From JBNKLG01 sp050292235 (GTDB taxonomy: Bacteria > Pseudomonadota > Gammaproteobacteria > Chromatiales > Chromatiaceae), in NCBI GenBank assembly GCA_050292235.1, contig JBNKLG010000065.1, forward strand, positions 1 through 16,170: 16,170 bases of DNA, written 5' to 3'. The position numbers and the translations under genes were made by a program. The stretch's first letter is position 1. The number at the start of each line of letters is the position of its first letter. Below are positions 6,633-12,320 of the stretch, in pieces. Below the pieces are notes generated by a model, which was not told where the DNA came from, searched no databases, and saw only the letters and a list, made by a program, of their open reading frames with translations.

Positions 6633-8456
6633 CTATGGCTCAATGTGCACCAGGACTTCGTTGGGATTCACCGCATCACCTTTGCTCACATAGATCCCGG
6701 CAACCCTGCCCGCAATAGGTGACTGAATCTCTGTCTCCATTTTCATCGCTTCGGTGACCAGCACAGCCTGGCCTGCTGCCACCTCATCGCCCTCTTTAAC
6801 CAGCACTTCGACGATATTGCCGGGCATGGAGGTGGTGATATCGCCTTCCTGGGTGGGCTTGGGCCGTTTTCCGGCAATGGTCTTGGCCACAGCACCCTTG
6901 GCACCACCTTCTAGAACCAGGGCATCCAGGGTTTCTACCACCACCTCTTCGGGCACGCCGTCGATGGAGAGATAGAAGTGACGTTCGGACTCCTCTTTCT
7001 GTCCGGCGCCGGTGACCTTGATGTGATAGGTCTCACCATGCAAAACCACGTTGAATTCAGTGGGGGCGACCCGTTCACTCTCACCCGAAGATTTGGGCTT
7101 CTCCAGTACCTCGGACTGCAGGGTGCCTGCTTCTCTCCCTTCCAGGAACTGCCGGGCCACATCGGGAAACATGGCATAGGTCATGAGGTCGTCTTCCGAT
7201 TTCACCAACTCTCCCGCCTCTTCACGCAAACGATGCAGCTCGGGCGGCAGCAGATCGGCGGGACGACATTCGATGGGGTCTTCATTGCCCAGTGCCTGCT
7301 GTTGCAGGGTGGGATTCACCGTGGCAGGGGCCTTGCCATAGCGGCCCTGGAGGTAGAGCTTCACCTCGTTGGTGATGGTCTGGTAGCGCTTGTCGGTGAG
7401 CACATTGATCACCGCCTGGGTGCCGACGATCTGGGAGGTCGGCGTCACCAGGGGCGGATAGCCCAGATCCTTGCGCACGACAGGGATCTCCGCCAGCACC
7501 TCGTTCATACGATCCAGGGCATTCTGTTCTTTCAGCTGATGGGCCAGATTAGAGATCATGCCACCCGGCACCTGGTTGACCTGAACCCGGGTATCCACAC
7601 CGGTGAAATCGCTCTCGAACTGGTGATACTTCTTGCGCACCTCGTAGAAATAGAAGCCCACCTCCTGAATCTTTTCCAGATCCAGTCCGGTGTCATAAGG
7701 CGTATTGCGTAAAGAGGCCACCATGCTTTCGGTGGGCGGATGGGAGGTGCCGCTGCCCATGGAGGAGATGGCGGTATTGATGTTCTCGCAACCGTTCTCA
7801 ATCGCCTTAAGGTGGCACATGGAGGCCAGGCCCGCCGTATCGTGGGAGTGCAGATGCAGTGGCAGATCCACCGCATCCTTCAGTGCTTTGACCAGCTCCC
7901 CGGTAACATAGGGGGTCAGCAGTCCGGCCATGTCCTTGATCGCCAGGGAATCGCAGCCCATGGCCTCCAGCTCTTTGGCCATGTCGACGAAGCCCTGAAT
8001 GTTGTGCACCGGGCTGACGGTATAGCAGAGGGTGCCCTGGGCGTGTTTGCCCACCTTTTTCGTCTCCTCGATGGAGACTTGCAGATTGCGGATGTCGTTC
8101 ATGGCATCGAAGATGCGCACCACGTCCATGCCGTAATCGGCCATCCGCTGGATGAAGGCGCGCACCACGTCATCGGAGTAGTGGCGATAGCCCAGCAGAT
8201 TTTGACCGCGCAGCAGCATCTGCAGGCGGGTGTTGGGCAGAGCCTCTTTCAGCTTGCCCAGACGATCCCAGGGATCCTCTTTCAGGAAACGGACACAGGC
8301 ATCGAAGGTGGCGCCGCCCCAGCACTCCAGTGACCAGAAGCCGATGGCGTCCAGCTTGGGGCAGATGGGCAGCATGTCTTCGGTGCGCATGCGGGTCGCC
8401 AGCAGGGACTGGTGCGCATCGCGCAGGATAACGTCGGTGATTTGAACCTGAGACAC
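6633..8456 (-). CDS. pycB: Pyruvate carboxylase subunit B (carboxyltransferase plus biotin carrier)
   Basis: 607 residues; transfers CO2 from carboxybiotin to pyruvate to give oxaloacetate. The carboxyltransferase barrel shows RDAHQSLLATR (12-22, metal-ligand Asp13), KDMAGLLTP with the active-site lysine (Lys174), and the metal-binding HLHSHDTAG (201-209). A conserved PYC_OADA region follows. The C-terminal biotinyl domain has EAMKMET with biotinylated Lys572. The same architecture is called OadA in sodium-pumping oxaloacetate decarboxylase. The adjacent biotin carboxylase gene and the absence of oadB/oadG in the window favour the anaplerotic carboxylase. GTG start at 8456 with AAGAGG upstream, 13 bases after pycA. 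The cytoplasmic enzyme is expected to assemble with PycA. Confidence 0.92.
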   Translation of the reverse strand: MSQVQITDVILRDAHQSLLATRMRTEDMLPICPKLDAIGFWSLECWGGATFDACVRFLKEDPWDRLGKLKEALPNTRLQMLLRGQNLLGYRHYSDDVVRAFIQRMADYGMDVVRIFDAMNDIRNLQVSIEETKKVGKHAQGTLCYTVSPVHNIQGFVDMAKELEAMGCDSLAIKDMAGLLTPYVTGELVKALKDAVDLPLHLHSHDTAGLASMCHLKAIENGCENINTAISSMGSGTSHPPTESMVASLRNTPYDTGLDLEKIQEVGFYFYEVRKKYHQFESDFTGVDTRVQVNQVPGGMISNLAHQLKEQNALDRMNEVLAEIPVVRKDLGYPPLVTPTSQIVGTQAVINVLTDKRYQTITNEVKLYLQGRYGKAPATVNPTLQQQALGNEDPIECRPADLLPPELHRLREEAGELVKSEDDLMTYAMFPDVARQFLEGREAGTLQSEVLEKPKSSGESERVAPTEFNVVLHGETYHIKVTGAGQKEESERHFYLSIDGVPEEVVVETLDALVLEGGAKGAVAKTIAGKRPKPTQEGDITTSMPGNIVEVLVKEGDEVAAGQAVLVTEAMKMETEIQSPIAGRVAGIYVSKGDAVNPNEVLVHIEP

Positions 8457-8469
8457 GGCAGATAACCTC

Positions 8470-9888
8470 TTAAAGACCAGCGTGAGCAGCGATCACAGCG
8501 GCCAGCGCCACGGCCACCTCTTCTTTGCGTCGCTTGCAGGAGTAGTTGATGAGATCCGGATGGGCCTCGACAAAGCCCGTATTGAAGCTGCCGGAACGGA
8601 AATCGGGATCGGCCAGGATCGACAGATAGTAGGGGATGGTGGTCTTGATGCCGAAGACACCCATGTCACGCAGGGCGCGCTCACCGCGGGAGATCACATC
8701 CTCCCAATTCAGTGCCCAGACGATGATCTTCGCCAGCATGGAATCGTAATAGGGCGGAATCCGATAGCCGGTGTAAATGGCGGTATCGGTCCGCACCCCC
8801 GGCCCACCCGGCGCGTAGTAGCGGGAGATGCGGCCAAAACTGGGCAGGAAGTTGTTCTTGGGGTCTTCGGCATTGACCCGAAACTGGATGGCGAAGCCCC
8901 AGCGTTTGATCTCATCCTGCTTGAAGCGCAGAGTCAGACCGGCGGCGATGCGGATCTGCTCCTCGATGATATCCACCCCGGTGATGGCCTCGGAGATGGT
9001 GTGTTCCACCTGAACCCGGGTATTCATCTCCATAAAGTAGAAACGACCATCCTCGTCGAGCAAAAACTCCACCGTACCCGCATTGGTATAGCCCACCGCC
9101 TTGGCGGCCATGACAGAAAGGCCGCCGATATACTGACGCTGGGCATCATCCAACTGCGGCGAGGGGGCGATCTCGATCAGCTTCTGGTTACGACGCTGAA
9201 TCGAGCAGTCACGCTCGTAGAGGTGGATGCCATTGCCATGATTATCCGCCAACACCTGTACCTCGATATGGCAGGGATCGACGATGCATTTCTCCATGAA
9301 CACGTCGGCCCGCCCAAAAGCCTTGGTGGCCTCAGAGATCACCCGCTGATAGTTGGAACGCAGCTCCACATCATTGTCACAACGGCGAATTCCGCGACCG
9401 CCACCACCGGAGGTCGCTTTGAGCATCACCGGATAGCCGATTTTTTCGGCCATGGCCACCGCCTCGTCCAGGCTCTCCAGATTCCCCTCAGAACCCGGCG
9501 TCACTGGCAGCCCGGCCCTGATCATCGCCTGACGCGCCTCGGTTTTATCGCCCATGCGACGGATCACTTCGGCACTGGGGCCGATGAAGGTGATGCCCCG
9601 ACGCTCGCAGGCCTCTGCCAGCTCAGGGTTTTCTGACAAAAAGCCATAGCCGGGATGCACCGCGTCACAACCGGTGGCTGCCGCCAGATTGGCGATGCGA
9701 TGCACGTTGAGATAGCCTGCCAGGGGATCAGCCCCCAGGCTGTAGGCCTCATCCGCCTTTTTGACGTGCAGAGAGTAGCGATCCGCATCGGAATAGATGG
9801 CGGCGGAGCGAATGCCCATCTCGGCACAGGCGCGGATGATGCGCACGGCGATTTCGCCGCGGTTGGCGATCAGTATCTTGCGAAACAA
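8470..9888 (-). CDS. pycA: Pyruvate carboxylase subunit A (biotin carboxylase)
   Basis: 472 residues; ATP-dependent carboxylation of biotin on PycB. Conserved elements are in order: FRKILIANRGEIAVR at the start, HPGYGFLSEN (78-87), the ATP-grasp glycine loop KATSGGGGRGIR (157-168), ERDCSIQRRNQKLIE (225-239) and EMNTRVQVEH (287-296). The C terminus ends in an Ala-rich AAVIAAHAGL tail, which I know from PycA rather than fatty-acid AccC; together with the pycB neighbour this decides the name. The start is a TTG at 9888 with GGGGAG upstream, because homology begins exactly there. A reading from an ATG at 10095 would overlap argG by about 200 bases and add non-homologous sequence. The gene begins 4 bases after the argG stop, so it is almost certainly cotranscribed. 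Confidence 0.92.
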   Translation of the reverse strand: MFRKILIANRGEIAVRIIRACAEMGIRSAAIYSDADRYSLHVKKADEAYSLGADPLAGYLNVHRIANLAAATGCDAVHPGYGFLSENPELAEACERRGITFIGPSAEVIRRMGDKTEARQAMIRAGLPVTPGSEGNLESLDEAVAMAEKIGYPVMLKATSGGGGRGIRRCDNDVELRSNYQRVISEATKAFGRADVFMEKCIVDPCHIEVQVLADNHGNGIHLYERDCSIQRRNQKLIEIAPSPQLDDAQRQYIGGLSVMAAKAVGYTNAGTVEFLLDEDGRFYFMEMNTRVQVEHTISEAITGVDIIEEQIRIAAGLTLRFKQDEIKRWGFAIQFRVNAEDPKNNFLPSFGRISRYYAPGGPGVRTDTAIYTGYRIPPYYDSMLAKIIVWALNWEDVISRGERALRDMGVFGIKTTIPYYLSILADPDFRSGSFNTGFVEAHPDLINYSCKRRKEEVAVALAAVIAAHAGL

Positions 9889-9892
9889 TGGA

Positions 9893-11113
9893 TCACTCCC
9901 CGCTGGTTTGACGGCGTGCCGCCACCCGAAGCCGCAGGGCGTTGAGTTTGATAAAGCCTTCGGCATCGCCCTGATGATAGGCCCCGGCATCGTCTTCAAA
10001 GGTGGCAATGGATTCATCGAACAGACTATTCGTTGCTGATCGGCGACCCACGACGATAACATTCCCCTTATAAAGTTTGATTCGTACCTGGCCATTGACC
10101 ACCTGCTGGGTCTGGTCGATCAGTGCCTGTAGGGCCACGCGCTCGGGGGCAAACCAATAGCCGTTGTAGATCATGCTGGCATATTTGGGCATCAACTCAT
10201 CTTTGAGATGGGCCGCCTCACGGTCCAGGGTCAGGGATTCGATGGCCCGGTGCGCCTTGAGCATGATGGTGCCTGCCGGCGTCTCATAGGCCCCACGGGA
10301 CTTCATGCCCACATAGCGGTTCTCGACGATGTCGGTACGACCAATACCATTTTCTCCCCCCACCCGGTTCAGATGGGTCATCACCTGGGCCGGGGTCATG
10401 GCCTGACCGTCGATGGCGACGATGTCGCCCTGTTCATAGCTCAATTCCAGATAGGTGGGTTCATCCGGTGCCTGCTCCGGCGAGCAGGTCCAGCGCCACA
10501 TATCGGCTTCGGGCTCAGACCAGGGATCTTCCAGAATGCCGCCCTCGTAAGAGATGTGCAGCAGATTGGCATCCATGGAATAGGGCGATTTCTTGCCCTG
10601 CTTGGCGAAATCGACGGGGATGCCGTGGGTCTCGGCATAGCGCATCAGTTTCTCCCGCGAGAGCAGATCCCACTCGCGCCAGGGGGCAATCACCTGGATA
10701 TCGGGGTTCAGGGCATAGGCGCCCAGCTCAAACCGCACCTGATCGTTGCCCTTGCCGGTCGCGCCATGAGAGATGGCATCGGCACCGGTCTCGGCGGCAA
10801 TCTCTACCAGACGCTTGGCAATCAGCGGGCGGGCAATGGAGGTACCCAGCAGGTATTCGCCTTCGTAGAGGGTATTGGCACGAAACATGGGGAAAACGAA
10901 ATCGCGGGCAAATTCTTCTGTCAGATCATCGATATAGATCTCGCGGATACCCGCTGCCTGGGCCTTGGCCCGGGCTGGCTCCAGCTCTTCCCCCTGACCG
11001 ATGTCGGCGGTAAAGGTCACCACCTCGCAGTCATAGGTCTCCTGCAGCCAGCGTAGAATAATGGATGTGTCCAGACCGCCAGAATAGGCGAGCACGACCT
11101 TTTTGACTGACAT
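9893..11113 (-). CDS. argG: Argininosuccinate synthase
   Basis: 406 residues, the normal length for bacterial ArgG. Joins citrulline and aspartate with ATP to give argininosuccinate, the penultimate step of arginine synthesis, in the cytoplasm. The N-terminal ATP-pyrophosphatase loop AYSGGLDTS (9-17) and the conserved blocks GTSIARPLIAK, SHGATGKGNDQVRFE and SPYSMDANLLH are all present. ATG at 11113, with GGAG five bases upstream. That GGAG is the 3' arm of a hairpin (see 11119-11147). argG leads a tight gene string with pycA and pycB; since pyruvate carboxylase makes oxaloacetate, the precursor of aspartate, co-expression would supply its amino-donor substrate. No ARG-box-like operator is evident in the short leader. 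Confidence 0.96.
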   Translation of the reverse strand: MSVKKVVLAYSGGLDTSIILRWLQETYDCEVVTFTADIGQGEELEPARAKAQAAGIREIYIDDLTEEFARDFVFPMFRANTLYEGEYLLGTSIARPLIAKRLVEIAAETGADAISHGATGKGNDQVRFELGAYALNPDIQVIAPWREWDLLSREKLMRYAETHGIPVDFAKQGKKSPYSMDANLLHISYEGGILEDPWSEPEADMWRWTCSPEQAPDEPTYLELSYEQGDIVAIDGQAMTPAQVMTHLNRVGGENGIGRTDIVENRYVGMKSRGAYETPAGTIMLKAHRAIESLTLDREAAHLKDELMPKYASMIYNGYWFAPERVALQALIDQTQQVVNGQVRIKLYKGNVIVVGRRSATNSLFDESIATFEDDAGAYHQGDAEGFIKLNALRLRVAARRQTSGE

Positions 11114-11118
11114 GGGTA

Positions 11119-11147
11119 CTCCGCTTCAGCAACAAACCAAAGCGGAG
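11119..11147 (-). promoter_or_regulatory. Hairpin sequestering the argG ribosome-binding site
   Basis: On the minus strand, CTCCGCTT (plus 11140-11147) pairs perfectly with AAGCGGAG (plus 11119-11126) around a 13-base loop. The second arm contains the GGAG Shine-Dalgarno of argG, five bases from its ATG. RNA containing both arms would hide the ribosome site. A near-identical hairpin occurs at 11728-11754, downstream of the other BA14K copy, where it controls no start codon. The pairing is seen directly; the regulatory role is inferred. Confidence 0.5.
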
Positions 11148-11153
11148 ATTATA
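11148..11153 (-). promoter_or_regulatory. Candidate argG -10 box (TATAAT)
   Basis: A perfect TATAAT on the minus strand, 34 bases before the argG ATG. The hexamer 17 bases upstream is TGATGA, a poor -35, so the promoter would be weak or activator-dependent. A start about 7 bases downstream falls near 11141, inside the first arm of the SD hairpin. Transcripts from this promoter would therefore lack most of that arm. The duplicated copy has AGTATC at the equivalent place, so the box is specific to the argG side. Confidence 0.4.
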
Positions 11154-11162
11154 CCCAAACTG

Positions 11163-11180
11163 GGCCTGTATCATCAGGCC
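11163..11180. terminator. Perfect inverted repeat between a BA14K gene and argG
   Basis: GGCCTG/CAGGCC arms surround a 6-base loop, 16 bases past the stop of the 108-residue gene. The T8 run (11187-11194) lies on the plus-strand side, so the hairpin-plus-T arrangement reads plus-ward. On the minus strand the hairpin is preceded by A8 and followed by CAGTTTGGG. Partial termination between the BA14K gene and argG is possible but not a textbook case. Confidence 0.35.
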
Positions 11181-11196
11181 TATAAGTTTTTTTTGC

Positions 11197-11523
11197 TTAC
11201 AGATAAGGGCGAACATACCTGCAGGTTCTTACCCGACCATCATAATCAACGTAAGTATCTGAGTCCCAATCGTAGGAACGATAGCGAGCAGCACAACGCC
11301 GCTTTGCCGCCCGATAGCCACCCCGATAATGACGCCGGTGATGTCGATGGCTGCGACGGTAATGGCGATCATCCGCCCGCGCCGCATTGGACAGAATAGC
11401 GCCAGTCAAGGCACCGGCCACAAAGGCGGTGTTGCGGCCATGACGGGCTTCAGCGATAGGTGCTGCAGCCAGGCTAGCGGCCAATACCGCCGAAGCAATA
11501 ATGCGCTGGGTAAGTATCTTCAT
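11197..11523 (-). CDS. BA14K-like secreted small protein, copy 1
   Basis: 108 residues. Signal peptide (cleavage probably after AEA at 26), then a glycine-zipper-like helix NTAFVAGALTGAIL (31-44) and a His/Arg-rich stretch (52-67). The C-terminal module has CAARYRSYDWDSDTYVDYDG followed by a second Cys at 101, matching the BA14K-like pattern (Cys, RYRSYD, YDGR, Cys; here Cys77 and Cys101). The BA14K family was named from an immunoreactive Brucella protein with lectin-like activity; the function in this organism is unknown. Clear Shine-Dalgarno AGGAGA and ATG at 11523. A perfect CRP-type palindrome lies 126 bases upstream. It is a tandem paralogue of the 106-residue gene at 11803-12123. The short distance to argG (83 bases) makes read-through possible. 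Confidence 0.8.
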   Translation of the reverse strand: MKILTQRIIASAVLAASLAAAPIAEARHGRNTAFVAGALTGAILSNAARADDRHYRRSHRHHRRHYRGGYRAAKRRCAARYRSYDWDSDTYVDYDGRVRTCRYVRPYL

Positions 11524-11649
11524 AGTCTCTCTCCTAATTCCTCATTGGTCAGAGCTCATCTCTTTCCCTATCCCCAATAATAGGTGAAAAGAAGAAATTT
11601 CCATGTGAAATAAGCTTGACCCAAAGCGTGAAATAGACAACCTCGAATC

Positions 11650-11665
11650 TGTGATCTCTGTCACA
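11650..11665. promoter_or_regulatory. CRP/Vfr-type operator upstream of BA14K copy 1
   Basis: TGTGA-TCTCTG-TCACA, a perfect match to the CRP consensus TGTGA-N6-TCACA. It lies 126 bases before the ATG. A TATTAT hexamer lies between (around 11576-11581 on the minus strand) as a possible -10, but I see no solid -35. The same site recurs in the paralogous copy at 12261-12276. Confidence 0.6.
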
Positions 11666-11802
11666 AAACCAGCGCCCTCTTCCATCCGGGCCCCACGGAC
11701 AACCTTTCGGGACCGCGTCAGCCTGGTTCCGCTTCAGCGACTGACCAAAGCGGAGATACTCCCAAGCTGGCCAACATCATGGATCTCATCAGCCTGTCTT
11801 GC

Positions 11803-12123
11803 TTACAGATAAGGGCGCACATACCTGCAGGTCCGCACCCGGCCGTCATGGGTCACAATGGTGTCTGATTCCCAGTCATAGGAATTATAACGGGCAGCAC
11901 AACGTCTTTTGGCTGCGCGATAGCCACCGCCATAGTTATCATGATCCCGATAATGGTGGTGATGGCGGGGTTCCGATTGTGCCGCATTGGTTAATATGGC
12001 TCCGGTAAGGGCACCGGCAACGAAAGCGGTATTACGGCCATGAGCGGCCTGGGCCATAGGGGCGGCCACCAGGCTGACAGCCAATACCGCAGAAGCAAAG
12101 AGTTGTTTTGTGGTCATTGTCAT
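11803..12123 (-). CDS. BA14K-like secreted small protein, copy 2
   Basis: 106 residues, paralogue of the 108-residue protein. Signal peptide (cleavage probably after AQA near 26), the same glycine-zipper-like block HGRNTAFVAGALTGAIL without any change, and a different His-rich linker (PRHHHHYRDHD, 52-62). The BA14K-type C terminus differs at about 5 of the last 41 positions and keeps both cysteines (75 and 99). Strong conservation of the ends with a freely changing middle implies selection on the secreted fold. The ATG at 12123 is preceded by AAGAG at a rather long distance; a second ATG two codons in is also possible. A perfect CRP-type palindrome lies 137 bases upstream. Envelope or periplasmic location is expected; the role is unknown. 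Confidence 0.8.
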   Translation of the reverse strand: MTMTTKQLFASAVLAVSLVAAPMAQAAHGRNTAFVAGALTGAILTNAAQSEPRHHHHYRDHDNYGGGYRAAKRRCAARYNSYDWESDTIVTHDGRVRTCRYVRPYL

Positions 12124-12260
12124 GTTCTTGAGTCTCTTTTCAATAAGGTGAGTGTCCGGTCAGAGTTCAGCTCCTTCCTTACCTGAAAGGATAAGAAAAC
12201 CGGAAAAATTTCTGAGCGAGATATGTTCGATCAAAAGGGCGAAAAAAACATCATGATTTC

Positions 12261-12276
12261 TGTGATCCTTATCACA
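12261..12276. promoter_or_regulatory. CRP/Vfr-type operator between BA14K copy 2 and tmcA
   Basis: TGTGA-TCCTTA-TCACA, again an exact match to TGTGA-N6-TCACA. It is 137 bases upstream of the BA14K start and 44 bases upstream of the divergent tmcA start. The site is symmetric and could act on either gene. Its conservation in the duplicated unit argues that the BA14K gene is the original target. Confidence 0.6.
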
Positions 12277-12320
12277 ACATCAATAGCACCCTTTCCTCAG
12301 GCCTCTGGCAAAAATCCCTC

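Larger units (their letters stand above)
11121..11690 (-). repeat. Tandem duplication unit, argG-proximal copy
   Basis: This stretch aligns throughout with 11729-12302: downstream hairpin, 3' flank, whole BA14K gene, leader and CRP-type operator. Coding ends and the operator are most conserved; the His-rich gene middle and the spacers have diverged. Similarity stops about seven bases before the argG ATG. The two copies are directly oriented and separated by about 38 bases of unrelated sequence. Confidence 0.75.
11729..12302 (-). repeat. Tandem duplication unit, tmcA-proximal copy
   Basis: Counterpart of 11121-11690. It begins with the hairpin TCCGCTT/AAGCGGA (11728-11734 and 11748-11754), followed by the 3' flank with the shared GCTTACAGATAAGGGC stretch, the 106-residue gene, its leader, and the operator. 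It ends within about 20 bases of the tmcA start codon. The GGCCTG/CAGGCC hairpin and the TATAAT seen in the other copy are not conserved here. Confidence 0.75.

Noticed and set aside
6633..8456. OadA of a sodium-pumping oxaloacetate decarboxylase
   Set aside because: No oadB or oadG is visible and the gene directly follows a biotin carboxylase, which fits pyruvate carboxylase; elsewhere in the genome was not seen.
8482..9636. Long open frame of 384 codons on the plus strand
   Set aside because: It lies antisense to pycA, whose protein is clearly homologous along its length; the antisense frame shows no recognisable domain and reflects codon bias.
9889..10095. 69-residue N-terminal extension of PycA from an ATG at 10095
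   Set aside because: It overlaps the 3' end of argG out of frame, and PycA homology begins exactly at the TTG at 9888 with a good Shine-Dalgarno.
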